The translations under genes were made by a program, and so were the position numbers. Positions 40,322 through 49,200 of a stretch of 56,352 nt of DNA are shown piece by piece (the first letter of the stretch is position 1; each line of letters starts with the position of its first letter). Source of the DNA: a virus. Location: positions 1 through 56,352 of IMG/VR virus record IMGVR_UViG_3300044960_000268; one strand, written 5' to 3'. The notes under the pieces are model-generated. The model searched no databases. It had not been told where the DNA came from and was given only the letters and a program-made list of their open reading frames with translations.

Positions 40322-42961
40322 ATGGACCGCACGTGCGCTAGGAGCTGCATAGATTGCAAGCTCCACAGAACGGCGAGCATCGTCGGAATCCTCGGCGTTG
40401 GACCTGATCCGTGTGATGCTATGATTATTGGGGAGGCTCCGAACGAACAAGGCGAGCCCTTTGTTGGGCGCGCCGGTCGCCTCCTTAGTGAAATAATGGA
40501 GACTGTAGGTCTTAATCGTCGGAAGGTTTTCATTACCAATGCTGTCTCTTGTCGGCCTCCTGACAATCGCACTCCCACCAAGGGCGAGGTTCGCGCGTGC
40601 AATCGATGGCTTCAGTATCAAATCAAACACGTTAAGCCCAAATACGTCCTTCTTCTCGGCAATACGGCATTACAGTCGATTACCGGAGCCTCTGGTATAA
40701 AGAAAGTTCGTGGCCGACCTTTTGAGCGAAACGGTATCATCTATCTCGCAACGTACCATCCCTCATTCATTCTTCGAGACGATACACAGCGCCCGTATCT
40801 CGAGCGAGACCTGCGTCTCTTTGCAACGATCATCAAAGAAGGGGGGATCCCGCGAGAGAAGGAACTTAACTATACAGTCGTGCGCAATCGTGCGCAATTC
40901 GATCTCATGATAGAAGACCTTAGGGGTATCATATCCTTCGACCTTGAAACATCTTGCCTTTATCCGTGGCAGAAGGTCAATGAAAAAGGTCAAAAAGACC
41001 CTGCTCGCATCAACACTATAGGCTTCGGAACAAAGCATCATCAATGGGTCTTACCAATTGCCCACAGGGAGTCACCTTGGAATGAAGACGCAATCGACGG
41101 AATGATAAGGGAGATCGACTCTATCGTCCCTCGTTGCCAGCTGGTGATGCATAACGGAAAGTTCGACGTTCTGTGGATGGCAGTCCATTTCGGTGTCTGG
41201 TGGAAAAATCACTTCGACACTATGCTGGCTCATTACGCCTTAGACGAGAATAGCGAACATGGACTCAAGAAGCTTGCGCAACGCTACTGCGGAGCTCCTG
41301 ATTGGGACATTGATGCTAGCGCTAAGAAGGGCAACTCAACACTCGATCAACTCGCATTGTATCAAGCTCATGACCTCTACTATACTCGGCTTCTCCGGTT
41401 CCTTTTCTCTGATAAGCTCAGTGAGGATCCTCAAGTTGAACGAGTGTTCGCCCGCATCTTGATGCCGTGCTCCCGTCTGTTCACGGAGATCGAGTACGAG
41501 GGTATCTACGTTGACCACACGAAATTCGATCAGGCTGAGACCGCATTGCGTGAGGCGATGGCCGCCTCTAAAGCAGAGCTTGACAAATTCCTCGAAGGTT
41601 TACCCGCCTCTGCTCGTCAGACTTTCAACTGGGGCTCTACAAAGGATCTTCGCTTCTTGCTCTTCGATCACCTGAGACTACCTGTCATTGAGAAGACAAG
41701 GGGCGGGGTTCCCTCATGCAATGAGAGCGTGCTTAAGCGCATCGATCATCCAATTGGATCAGCGCTCATCAAGTTCAGAGAAGCGAAACAGCAGCTCTCC
41801 TTTTTCATCGAAGGATGGAAGCCTTTCCTCCACAAGAAGCGACTTGAAGGACGAATGCACTACTTCCTTCATCCTTCTTTCAAGATCCACGGTACAGTCA
41901 CAGGGCGATTGTCGTGCGAGCACCCCAATCTTCAGCAAGTTCCCCGCGACAAGCGAATTAGGTCATTGATCACTGCCGAACCAGGTTGGACGTTAGTTGA
42001 GTGCGACCTTTCGCAAATCGAGTTGCGTATCGCAGCTGAGCTTGCTCAAGAGCCAACGATGATCCACGCCTTTACTCATGGGATCGACGTTCATTGGCTT
42101 ACGACTATTCGTGAGATTGAACGAGGTGCTGGTCAGCGGGATCTCGTGGTTAATACGGCTTTTACGTGGCGTAGGAAGAGGGATCCTGAAGCGAAAGTTC
42201 CGACATATAGTGTAGCCATCCAAGACCTATTGAAGATGGGACCGGATGAGGCGGCAGAAATAAACGAAGCGTGGAAAGAACTGAGGAAAAAGGCGAAGGC
42301 TATCAATTTCGGGTACCTCTACGGGATGTGGTGGAAGAAGTTCAAACGATACGCCTATGATAATTATGGCGTAACCATCAGTGACGAAGATGCAGAGGCT
42401 TCCCGTACTTTCTTCTTTTCGACCTATAGTCGCTTAGAGGACTGGCATAAAGCCCAAAAGCGTTTCGCCAGACGTAACGGATACGTGCGCACGCTTAGTG
42501 GTCGCAAGCGTCGATTGCCGGATGCTACTCACATCGAGGACTCGCCGGCACGCGCTGCCGCTGAACGTCAAGCGATCAATTCACCAGTGCAATCGTTCGC
42601 CAATGAACTCAATCTCATGGCGGCGCTCCAGCTACGCAAAGAGTTCAGTCGATCCATCGTGCGCATCTGTGGAACTGTCCACGATGCTATCTTGATGCGA
42701 GTCAAGAACCCATATATTGAACGGGTCACCTCTCGCCTTCTCGAGATCATGAAACGTCCAGCTCTGCTCGATGAGTGGGGCATTGAACTCCGAGTTCCCA
42801 TCGAGGCCGAAGCGAAGATCGGTCCATGGGGAGATAGCGTATCATTCGAGAAGTGGAGAAAAGAGCATGTTGGAGTTTCTGATCTTCCTCCAGAGAATGA
42901 GGGACGAGCAAAGCAACAGCGTGCGGATCGTGCAAGAGCACATCCTGAAAAAGTATCTTGA
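40322..42961 (+). CDS. Uracil-DNA glycosylase (family 4) fused to family A DNA polymerase
   Basis: 879 aa. Residues ~1-175 are a family 4 UDG: iron-sulphur cysteines C9, C12, C77 and C93, motif GEAPNEQGEPFVGRAG at 37-52, and H146 in YHPSF. Residues ~195-360 are the 3'-5' exonuclease (D207/E209; N278 and D282; Y347/D351). Residues ~380-850 are PolA: motif A CDLSQIELR (D562, E567), motif B KAINFGYLYG (K659) and motif C VHDAI (D788), where the usual HDE reads HDA. No 5'-3' nuclease. An insertion (~585-650) separates motifs A and B. It replicates phage DNA and may excise or sense uracil. Confidence 0.93.
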   Translation: MDRTCARSCIDCKLHRTASIVGILGVGPDPCDAMIIGEAPNEQGEPFVGRAGRLLSEIMETVGLNRRKVFITNAVSCRPPDNRTPTKGEVRACNRWLQYQIKHVKPKYVLLLGNTALQSITGASGIKKVRGRPFERNGIIYLATYHPSFILRDDTQRPYLERDLRLFATIIKEGGIPREKELNYTVVRNRAQFDLMIEDLRGIISFDLETSCLYPWQKVNEKGQKDPARINTIGFGTKHHQWVLPIAHRESPWNEDAIDGMIREIDSIVPRCQLVMHNGKFDVLWMAVHFGVWWKNHFDTMLAHYALDENSEHGLKKLAQRYCGAPDWDIDASAKKGNSTLDQLALYQAHDLYYTRLLRFLFSDKLSEDPQVERVFARILMPCSRLFTEIEYEGIYVDHTKFDQAETALREAMAASKAELDKFLEGLPASARQTFNWGSTKDLRFLLFDHLRLPVIEKTRGGVPSCNESVLKRIDHPIGSALIKFREAKQQLSFFIEGWKPFLHKKRLEGRMHYFLHPSFKIHGTVTGRLSCEHPNLQQVPRDKRIRSLITAEPGWTLVECDLSQIELRIAAELAQEPTMIHAFTHGIDVHWLTTIREIERGAGQRDLVVNTAFTWRRKRDPEAKVPTYSVAIQDLLKMGPDEAAEINEAWKELRKKAKAINFGYLYGMWWKKFKRYAYDNYGVTISDEDAEASRTFFFSTYSRLEDWHKAQKRFARRNGYVRTLSGRKRRLPDATHIEDSPARAAAERQAINSPVQSFANELNLMAALQLRKEFSRSIVRICGTVHDAILMRVKNPYIERVTSRLLEIMKRPALLDEWGIELRVPIEAEAKIGPWGDSVSFEKWRKEHVGVSDLPPENEGRAKQQRADRARAHPEKVS

Positions 42962-43070
42962 CAACGATCCCGAAGCAAGGAGCTTTTATGAGCGATACAT
43001 TTCAGGTCAGCCAGAGCAAACTGGAGCGGTGGCGAAAGTGCAGGTACTCCTATCACCTCCGTTACAATGA
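42867..43070 (+). CDS. Small overlapping helical ORF
   Basis: 67 aa from ATG 42867 (GTGGAGAAAAGAGC upstream), overlapping the polymerase end by 95 nt and the nuclease start by 83 nt. The first ~45 residues (MLEFLIFLQRMRDEQSNSVR; YLDNDPEARSFYERY) look like a real helical protein; the end looks like a shadow. Uncertain. Confidence 0.4.
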   Translation: MLEFLIFLQRMRDEQSNSVRIVQEHILKKYLDNDPEARSFYERYISGQPEQTGAVAKVQVLLSPPLQ

Positions 43071-44112
43071 GAAGTTAAGGCCGAAAAGCAAAGGGCGGCC
43101 TCTATACTTCGGCTCGCTCGTTCACTCCATGATCGATGCAGAAGCAAACGGCCGAGATCCCTTCAGTGTTCTCGACGAGATACCTCTTGAAGAACTTCGG
43201 ATGTTCCAGTCAGAGAAAGAGGAATACGGAAACCTGATCGAAGATGTCCGTCATATCATGACCGATTACTTCGATTTCTGGGAGAAAAACCCCCTTGAAT
43301 ATGTCCCGGTGGGGCGACGATACACCGAACATGAATTCAAAGTAGAGGTCTCCCCCGGGATCCTGTGTACGGGAAAGATCGACGCCATCGCTAACTCAAA
43401 TCAGCTAAGATGGCTAGTGGAACATAAAACTCATAAGCACATCCCGAACGAGAACCAAAGATGGCGAAACCTTCAATCCGCTATCTATATTCGCATCATC
43501 GATATGCTTGGATGGGAGCCAGTCGATGGAACATGTTGGGATTACATCCGATCTAAGTCGCCTTCTTATCCACAGGTGCTGAAAAACGGGCAACTGTCAA
43601 AGCGAGGGATCGACTCGTTGCCCTCTCGCGTATTCGACACTCTCGAGAGGCTCCGGATTTCGCCTAAGAAAGCTAGCCATCTCATCGAAAGCGTCATGAG
43701 GAACCGCAAATATTATTTCCAGAGAGTTTTTACCCCGACAAAGCCCAAGTTAGTCGATAGCGTATTTCGTGATTTCGTAGAGACCGCAAAGGAAATGAGA
43801 GAGCTTAGTGAGAAAGTAAAGGCCAAGACTATCGGACGTCACTGTGAATGGTGTGAGTTCGAGCCGATTTGTCGAGCTGAGCTTACCGGTGCTGATGCGG
43901 ACTTCGTAAAAAAGGCAAGGTTCACCCAAGAGAGCAAAGATGAAAAAACCAGTAAAAAGATCGGAAGCGAGCGCGTCCTCCCTAGACGTCCGCCCGGTTG
44001 GCCAGATAAAGCGCCATCTGAGCGTGTGCCTTTACGGTCGAAGCGGAAGCGGAAAGACCACCTTAGCCGCGAGCGCCCCGAAGCCCCTACTTTATCTCGA
44101 CGTGAAGGATGA
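42988..44112 (+). CDS. Cas4/RecB-like PD-(D/E)XK nuclease
   Basis: 374 aa from ATG 42988 (AAGGAGC upstream). N-terminal SQSKLERWRKCRYSYHLRY (first cluster Cys), GSLVHSMID, ILCTGKIDAIA, LVEHKTHKH (the D...EhK core of PD-(D/E)XK) and C-terminal cysteines in HCEWCEFEPICRAE. Together these form the four-cysteine iron-sulphur pattern of Cas4/AddB-like exonucleases. Resects DNA for recombination next to the Sak4-like gene. The last ~55 residues overlap the next gene and are Arg/Pro-rich. Confidence 0.88.
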   Translation: MSDTFQVSQSKLERWRKCRYSYHLRYNEKLRPKSKGRPLYFGSLVHSMIDAEANGRDPFSVLDEIPLEELRMFQSEKEEYGNLIEDVRHIMTDYFDFWEKNPLEYVPVGRRYTEHEFKVEVSPGILCTGKIDAIANSNQLRWLVEHKTHKHIPNENQRWRNLQSAIYIRIIDMLGWEPVDGTCWDYIRSKSPSYPQVLKNGQLSKRGIDSLPSRVFDTLERLRISPKKASHLIESVMRNRKYYFQRVFTPTKPKLVDSVFRDFVETAKEMRELSEKVKAKTIGRHCEWCEFEPICRAELTGADADFVKKARFTQESKDEKTSKKIGSERVLPRRPPGWPDKAPSERVPLRSKRKRKDHLSRERPEAPTLSRREG

Positions 44113-44758
44113 AGGGACGGACTCAATCGCAGACGTCGAAGGGATCGATGTCTTCGATGTGCAGTCCTTCTCCGATTTCGAAGACGTCTATTGGTGGTTA
44201 AAGAAGAACCCCAAGAAGTATAAGACGGTGGTGATCGATACTTGCACGCAATTACAGAACATGGTTGTGCAGGAGATCGGCGGCGAAAAGTCCTCCAAAA
44301 AGGGGAAACAAGCGGGCGATTGGGGTAGCATGACCAAACGAGATTGGGGAGAAGTATCCGCCCTTCTCAAAGAGTGGTTGGTGAACTATCGTGATCTGAC
44401 TAAGCTAGGGATCACCGTGATCTTCATCGCCCAAGATCGCACATTCAACCTCAGTGACGAGGAAAACGAAAACACTGAATTACTGGCGCCTGAAATAGGC
44501 CCAGCCTTGTCGCCTAGCGTTGCGCGTACCTTGAACGCCGCTGTCTCGGTGGTTGCCAACACTTACATCCGTGAACGCACCATCGAGAAAGAGGTCAAAG
44601 GGAAAAAAGTGAAGAAGAAAGTAATCGAGTACTGTCTCGGCGTCGGACCCAGCTCGCTTTACACGCGCAAGGTCCGCAAGCCAAAGCGTAACGAGCTTCC
44701 GGACGTTATCGTAAATCCGGAATTCGATGACCTTGTTGCTCTCACCAGAGGAGAATGA
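43940..44758 (+). CDS. Sak4-like RecA-fold ATPase (single-strand annealing)
   Basis: 272 aa. Walker A CLYGRSGSGKTTLA near 30-43, LLYLDVKDEGTDS, KTVVIDTCTQLQN (Walker B) and TVIFIAQDR. Phage proteins of this type with an adjacent DUF669 SSB and Cas4-like nuclease form recombination modules. Starts 173 nt inside the upstream frame; AAGAGAGCAAAG precedes the ATG. Confidence 0.85.
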   Translation: MKKPVKRSEASASSLDVRPVGQIKRHLSVCLYGRSGSGKTTLAASAPKPLLYLDVKDEGTDSIADVEGIDVFDVQSFSDFEDVYWWLKKNPKKYKTVVIDTCTQLQNMVVQEIGGEKSSKKGKQAGDWGSMTKRDWGEVSALLKEWLVNYRDLTKLGITVIFIAQDRTFNLSDEENENTELLAPEIGPALSPSVARTLNAAVSVVANTYIRERTIEKEVKGKKVKKKVIEYCLGVGPSSLYTRKVRKPKRNELPDVIVNPEFDDLVALTRGE

Positions 44759-44762
44759 GCCA

Positions 44763-45548
44763 ATGAGCTCCCCACGTGATCGCCGGAAGGCGAAAAAGAT
44801 GATCCGTATTCCCAATCTGTATCACGTCGAAGGCCGAGCTACTCCCGTACCCGAGGGGACCTACGTCGCCAAGGTGATCGAAGTCAGCCAGGAGGAAGGT
44901 CAGGCTGCCGACTACTTGAGATGGGTTTTCGAGATTATCGAAGGCAATCAGAAGGGCAAGAAGCTCTACTACAATACGTCGATGGCCGAGCAGGCTTTGT
45001 GGAATTTGCGTAGTTTGCTCGAGGCGTTGGGCCAGGAGATCCCCGACGATGAGCTAGATATCGACCCGTCCGACATGCTTGATCTAGAGATCATCCTCAC
45101 CGTCGAGCATGAAAAGTACGAAGGGCGGCCTCGTGCCAAGGTCATCGACTTTGGTCCTGTAAATGAGAAGAACGAGAGTGATGAAGAGGAGGAGAAGCCC
45201 TCTCGTTCCAAGAAAGCCTCGCACGACGAGGATGATGAAGAAGAGGCTCGTCGTCTTCGTCGGGCCGAGCGTCGCAAGAAGAGGAAGGAGCGTGCTAAGC
45301 AAGCTGAAGATGAAGAGGAGGACGAGGAGGAGCCCACACCTCGAAAGAGCGACAAGCCCGCTCCCAAGGAGACGTACAGTGATGATGAGATCAGTGAGGA
45401 CGATCTACTTGGTATGAGTCAGGATGAGTTGTCTGACTTCATCTCCGAGCATGATCTCGATGTGGATCTCGATGACTATAAGGGTAGCCTGAGGCAAATG
45501 AGAAAAGCGGTCATTAACGCCGCCAGAAAGAGTGACATTATCGAGTAG
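44763..45548 (+). CDS. DUF669-like single-stranded DNA-binding protein
   Basis: 261 aa from ATG 44763 (GAGGAGAATGAGCC upstream). Residues ~25-130 resemble DUF669 (PEGTYVAKVIEVSQEE; LRWVFEIIEGNQKGKKLYYN; WNLRSLLEALGQ). The tail is a long Glu/Asp/Lys/Arg low-complexity region ending with an acidic helix (DLDVDLDDYKGSLRQMRKAV). SSB with a charged protein-interaction tail, partnering the Sak4-like ATPase. Confidence 0.83.
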   Translation: MSSPRDRRKAKKMIRIPNLYHVEGRATPVPEGTYVAKVIEVSQEEGQAADYLRWVFEIIEGNQKGKKLYYNTSMAEQALWNLRSLLEALGQEIPDDELDIDPSDMLDLEIILTVEHEKYEGRPRAKVIDFGPVNEKNESDEEEEKPSRSKKASHDEDDEEEARRLRRAERRKKRKERAKQAEDEEEDEEEPTPRKSDKPAPKETYSDDEISEDDLLGMSQDELSDFISEHDLDVDLDDYKGSLRQMRKAVINAARKSDIIE

Positions 45549-45562
45549 AGGCGTGACGATTT

Positions 45563-45600
45563 AGGAGAGCGTAGTCAACCAGAACTACGCTCTCCTCTTT
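45563..45600 (+). terminator. Strong hairpin terminator
   Basis: GGAGAGCGTAGT / ACTACGCTCTCC perfect 12-bp stem, 8-nt loop, then TCTTT. Confidence 0.8.
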
Positions 45601-45614
45601 GTGGAGAGAGGACC

Positions 45615-46079
45615 ATGGAATTTTTCAAGTGGAACCATCTTCGACCTTTTGAAGGCGGCCTTTGGCGGTTTGTTAATCGAGAGGGTCAAGCAGTTCCTCA
45701 AGTGGTATGCCATAACTGCGGTAAGGCGACTACTTTGCTTCGTCACTGTATCCATGCCACCGGGTACGTCAGCCCAGACTTCGCTTGCAAATGCGGAAGC
45801 AAAGGATCGATCAGGCTGATTGGATGGGACGGAGGAACTCGATCTATCAAGATCTCAGTTCCGTTCAAACGGGAACAGTGCTACGATTGTCATTTTTACC
45901 GAGGTAATAGCAAAGAAGGGTATTGCCACAGGAGAGCTCCCGTGATTAGCCCTTCTGTTTCGATAGCTCTTTTTCCTGCTGTGAAAAGCGAGGATTGGTG
46001 TGGAGAATACGAAAGGAAAACCGATGCGAATGATCACAGCCAGCGGGCAGATAGTGAACCTGTTGGATCCACAGCCTGA
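45615..46079 (+). CDS. Zinc-finger-like Cys-rich protein
   Basis: 154 aa, GGAGAGAGGACC upstream. Two cysteine clusters: CHNCGKATTLLRHC...CKCGSKG in the first half and CYDCHFYRGNSKEGYCHR ... WCGEY in the second, each able to bind zinc. The C-terminus overlaps the HD gene by 56 nt. Probably a nucleic-acid or protein adaptor; no family recognised. Confidence 0.7.
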   Translation: MEFFKWNHLRPFEGGLWRFVNREGQAVPQVVCHNCGKATTLLRHCIHATGYVSPDFACKCGSKGSIRLIGWDGGTRSIKISVPFKREQCYDCHFYRGNSKEGYCHRRAPVISPSVSIALFPAVKSEDWCGEYERKTDANDHSQRADSEPVGSTA

Positions 46080-46650
46080 TACAATTCTGCTTGAGGACAT
46101 TGCAACTCATCTGTCCCGCATTCGGCGATGGGTAGGCGCTGCTGACATCAGCGTTGCAGCCCATTCGTTGCTTGCAACGCGCCTCGCTCGCGCGAACGGC
46201 GAGGATCCTTACTCATGTCTGTGGACATTGCTTCACGACGCTCACGAAGCCTATACAGGAGACATCTCTACACCCATGAAGCAAGTCTTCAATGGGCCTT
46301 TCGGCGTTCCGGGGTTCCTCCTCGAGATTGAACGAACCCTTGATATAGCCATTCGGCAGTCTCTTGGAATAGAGGAATGGCATACACTCGAAGCGGTCAG
46401 TGCTGCTGAGCATTACGATGCTTTGGCTTGGCAGTTAGAGAGGCGAGTCCTTCTACCAGATCATAAGGAGTTTCCAAAGTGCTATGATGATCTACCCAAA
46501 GAGCTCGACTCTCAGGTTCACCTTCTTAGCAAAGTGGACGTTAAGGACCGGTTCTTGACGACTTACCACTACTATAGATTAATGGTAGTCGAACAACAGG
46601 AAACGAATGATGAGAGATACAAAGTATCGAAGCCTGTTCAAGCTTGCTGA
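46024..46650 (+). CDS. HD-domain 5'-nucleotidase-like phosphohydrolase (YfbR-like)
   Basis: 208 aa from ATG 46024 (AAAGGAAAACCG upstream). HD motifs: SVAAHSLLATRLARANG, LLHDAHEAYTGDISTPMK, and late AAEHYDALAW. YfbR-type enzymes dephosphorylate dNMPs. In this operon it could remove unmodified nucleotides or recycle them. The C-terminal ~15 residues overlap the next gene. Confidence 0.85.
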   Translation: MRMITASGQIVNLLDPQPDTILLEDIATHLSRIRRWVGAADISVAAHSLLATRLARANGEDPYSCLWTLLHDAHEAYTGDISTPMKQVFNGPFGVPGFLLEIERTLDIAIRQSLGIEEWHTLEAVSAAEHYDALAWQLERRVLLPDHKEFPKCYDDLPKELDSQVHLLSKVDVKDRFLTTYHYYRLMVVEQQETNDERYKVSKPVQAC

Positions 46651-46879
46651 AGAATGCGGAGAGCTCGTACAGGTTCTCGGGAAGATCGGGGTCTTTCCCG
46701 AAGGAGATCATCCCGATGGTAGGGGCCATCTCCATGATCGAGTAAAAGATGAAATTGCAGATGTTGCGGCAGCTCTTCAGTACTTCATGGAGACTCACCA
46801 CTTTGAATTTGACCATGATCGGTATCAATATAAGCTGAAACAATTTCGAGAACGAGGCCTCTGTGTCGAAGAAACCTGA
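46607..46879 (+). CDS. MazG-like NTP pyrophosphohydrolase (second copy)
   Basis: 90 aa. EECGELVQVLGKI and KDEIADVAAALQYF form the EExxE...ExxD metal site of MazG-like all-alpha pyrophosphatases. ATGATG start with AGGAAACG upstream. Smaller than the copy at 36669. Likely a dNTP pool regulator. Confidence 0.85.
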   Translation: MMRDTKYRSLFKLAEECGELVQVLGKIGVFPEGDHPDGRGHLHDRVKDEIADVAAALQYFMETHHFEFDHDRYQYKLKQFRERGLCVEET

Positions 46880-47201
46880 GAGTCGGTTGCAAAGACGCAT
46901 TCGCGAGGCTCTCGAAGATGAAGTAGGAGGATGGTGGATGAAGGTTCACGGGGGCCCTTTTCAATCGGCGGGTATCCCCGACTTGATCGGTTGCACAGGA
47001 GGGCTGTTTTTTGCTTTCGAAGTTAAAACCCCATCAGGGGAAACCTCGGCTCTCCAGGAAGAGATCATGCGGCGCATTCGACGTGAAGGAGGCGCTGTCG
47101 CCGCCGTTGTCACTACACCCGGTCAAGCCGTCACCCTCGTCAAGTACCATCTGGCAAAAGCTAGACGGCTACCAACGGGAATGCGTGGAGTTCGCCGTTA
47201 A
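46863..47201 (+). CDS. VRR-NUC domain nuclease
   Basis: 112 aa, GTG start at 46863 (GAACGAGG upstream) overlapping the MazG-like gene by 17 nt. VRR-NUC pattern: MKVHGGPFQSAGIPDLIG, FFAFEVKTPSGETS and a final GQAVTLVKYHL. Holliday-junction-resolvase-like PD-(D/E)XK fold; often beside an SNF2-like helicase as here. Confidence 0.9.
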   Translation: MSKKPESRLQRRIREALEDEVGGWWMKVHGGPFQSAGIPDLIGCTGGLFFAFEVKTPSGETSALQEEIMRRIRREGGAVAAVVTTPGQAVTLVKYHLAKARRLPTGMRGVRR

Positions 47202-48696
47202 AGTAAAAACCGCAGGACTCTTTCTTGAACAGGGAACTGGAAAGACCTGGGTCTCCCTTGGTGTCATTGAGCGCATTGTACATCATCAAGCCCTTCTGGT
47301 TGTCCCTCTTGCCAACATCGACTCCACTTGGGCTACTCTTCTTACTAGTGAACTCCCCCACATTACCGTTTGCAGAACGCTTAACGCGCTTCATACAGCG
47401 CCTTTCCCCCGTATCCTGCTAGTGCACTACGAAGGATTACCGAAGTGCCTTAAAAAGGCTCGCAAACTCGATTGGGACTTGATCATTTACGATGAGTCCC
47501 AACGATTGAAATCAAGGGGGACTCGTCAATCTCGCAATGCGGCCCAGCTTGCGAATTGTGCTGAGCACAAGTTGATCCTGAGCGGAACCCCCATCGAACG
47601 TCAACCACAGGACTTGTGGGCGCAATTTCGATTTCTTGCCCCTCACGTGTTCGGAACAAGGTGGGCTGACTTCGAAAACGAGTATCTCGAGCCTATCGAG
47701 ATCGATCCAGGAAAGTACAATCCTCGATCACTCAGATATGCTCAGATGATGAGGAAACTCTTGATTGCCAAGAGTAAGCGAAAGTTCAACAAGGAGAAGT
47801 TGCCACAGTTTCTCGATAAGATCAAACCCTATGCTTTGCGTATTACGGCGGATGAAGTGCTTGATTTACCACCCCTCGAATATCATTGGGTCCGCGTAAG
47901 ACTTCGCGGCGAGCAACGGAAGCTCTATGAGGAGATCGAAGAGAACCTGGTGTCGACTACACTTCGCCTCACTACTCCCTTGAAGGTGACTCAGCGTGGG
48001 AAGCTTCAGCAGATTACTGGTGGGTTCGTGATAGATGATGACGGTCAAGCTCATGCTGTAGGCCAAGCGAAACTTCGCGCATTGAAGCGCGTTGTAGTTG
48101 CAAGTCATCGTCCGATTGTCATATTTTGTAAGTACCTTGAGGAAGTCGATGCGATTCGCAGTGAAATCGAAACGTCACTTGGACGAGTTGAAACTCTTAC
48201 TGGAAGGACCAAGAAATCAAGTCGTGGACCGCTTATCAAGGAATTCCAGTCAGGTAAGATCGATGCCCTTGTCTGCCAAATCAAAACGGGCGGAGTCGGG
48301 ATTGACTTGTATCGCGCACGAGAGGGCATCATCTACTCCCCGCCAGATAGTTCCATCGATTTTGACCAGGCCATCAAACGGCTTCACCGTCGGGGGCAAA
48401 CGGAAAAAGTCCGGATCACGTTGCTGTGGGCCGAAAATACCGTTGACAAATCCGTCTTCCGCGCCTTATTGCAGAAGCGCAATGCTCGAGAGGGCATTCT
48501 AGACCACCTGAGGAGAAAAGCATGGCAAAGAAGGACGAAGTCGCATTCAAGTACACTGTCGAGAACCTCGCCGAGGATCTCGGAGTCCAGCAGCAGACCG
48601 TTCGCATCGGACTTCGCAAGCATGGCATTGAGAAGACCGGCAATGTCTACGGCTGGAACAACGAGAAGGACTACAAGGCGGTCTTGGCCAAGTTGA
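47107..48696 (+). CDS. SNF2-like superfamily 2 helicase
   Basis: Helicase core from about 47150: LDGYQRECVEFAV, Walker A EQGTGKTWVSLGV, IYDESQRLKSRGT (motif II as DESQ), LSGTPIERQPQDLW (III), IDALVCQIKTGGVGIDLYRA (V) and KRLHRRGQTEKVRI (VI). The start is unclear: TTG 47107, GTG 47083 and TTG 47011 are in frame, all within the VRR-NUC gene. After GILDHLRRK (near 48520) the frame runs 175 nt through the next gene and looks noncoding. The VRR-NUC/SNF2 pair may process branched DNA. Confidence 0.85.
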   Translation: MSLHPVKPSPSSSTIWQKLDGYQRECVEFAVKVKTAGLFLEQGTGKTWVSLGVIERIVHHQALLVVPLANIDSTWATLLTSELPHITVCRTLNALHTAPFPRILLVHYEGLPKCLKKARKLDWDLIIYDESQRLKSRGTRQSRNAAQLANCAEHKLILSGTPIERQPQDLWAQFRFLAPHVFGTRWADFENEYLEPIEIDPGKYNPRSLRYAQMMRKLLIAKSKRKFNKEKLPQFLDKIKPYALRITADEVLDLPPLEYHWVRVRLRGEQRKLYEEIEENLVSTTLRLTTPLKVTQRGKLQQITGGFVIDDDGQAHAVGQAKLRALKRVVVASHRPIVIFCKYLEEVDAIRSEIETSLGRVETLTGRTKKSSRGPLIKEFQSGKIDALVCQIKTGGVGIDLYRAREGIIYSPPDSSIDFDQAIKRLHRRGQTEKVRITLLWAENTVDKSVFRALLQKRNAREGILDHLRRKAWQRRTKSHSSTLSRTSPRISESSSRPFASDFASMALRRPAMSTAGTTRRTTRRSWPS

Positions 48697-48755
48697 AGGG
48701 CGACGGCAAGGAGTCGAAGGCAGCCAAGAAGGCGACGAAGAAGGAGGCTGCATGA
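48522..48755 (+). CDS. Short HTH protein (copy 6) with histone-like tail
   Basis: 77 aa; TGAGGAGAAAAGC upstream. Residues 8-60 are the recurrent HTH (KYTVENLAEDLGVQQQTVRI; GLRKHGIEKTGNVYGWNNEK), followed by a Lys/Ala tail (KESKAAKKATKKEAA). Starts 175 nt before the helicase frame closes. Probably a DNA-binding protein; last gene of the replication operon. Confidence 0.78.
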   Translation: MAKKDEVAFKYTVENLAEDLGVQQQTVRIGLRKHGIEKTGNVYGWNNEKDYKAVLAKLKGDGKESKAAKKATKKEAA

Positions 48756-48767
48756 TCTTTGACGTGG

Positions 48768-48802
48768 TGAGCCCGGTGCTTTAACGAGGGGCACCGGGCT
48801 CA
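48768..48802 (+). terminator. Strong hairpin at operon end
   Basis: TGAGCCCGGTGC / GCACCGGGCTCA perfect 12-bp stem, ~11-nt loop, no clear T-run. Confidence 0.65.
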
Positions 48803-48830
48803 TCAGCGTTCAAAGCGGGAGCAGTGAAAG

Positions 48831-49175
48831 ATGACGACAATCCAAGTACTGATGGAAGCCGCTGATTTGATCGAACAACCAGGATGCTGGGCTCAAGGCG
48901 CTTTGGCGCGAGATAAAGACGGCTACTACACATCGCCGAGAAGCCGAGATGCCGTGGCTTGGTGTTGGCTTGGAGCTCTGTACAAGGTTACGTCCAACGA
49001 AGCGGTGTACCATGATGCAATGCGCGCTTCTCTTAAATTTGTGACCGACGTTTGCGAATGGAACGATCAACCAGGCCGTACAGCTTCGGAGGTCGCGGCG
49101 GCAATGCGTCAAGTGGCGAAATCGATAGATAGGTCTCTCGCAGCACGAGACGTGTATAGGATCGAGTTTCCTTGA
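48831..49175 (+). CDS. DUF6197-like protein (paralogue 2)
   Basis: 114 aa, GGAGCAGTGAAAG upstream. AADLIEQPGCWAQGALARDKDG, AVAWCWLGALYK and CEWNDQPGRTASEVAAAMR match the leftward gene at 27076..27393, with different ends. The two paralogues lie ~21 kb apart and on opposite strands. Function unknown. Confidence 0.77.
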   Translation: MTTIQVLMEAADLIEQPGCWAQGALARDKDGYYTSPRSRDAVAWCWLGALYKVTSNEAVYHDAMRASLKFVTDVCEWNDQPGRTASEVAAAMRQVAKSIDRSLAARDVYRIEFP

Positions 49176-49200
49176 TCGCGGGATTGTCTAGGAATACCTT

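Noticed and set aside
36131-48755. Alternative genetic code to explain the long overlaps
   Set aside because: All three stop codons end well-supported genes here; TAG, TAA and TGA are all used as terminators, so recoding is not supported.
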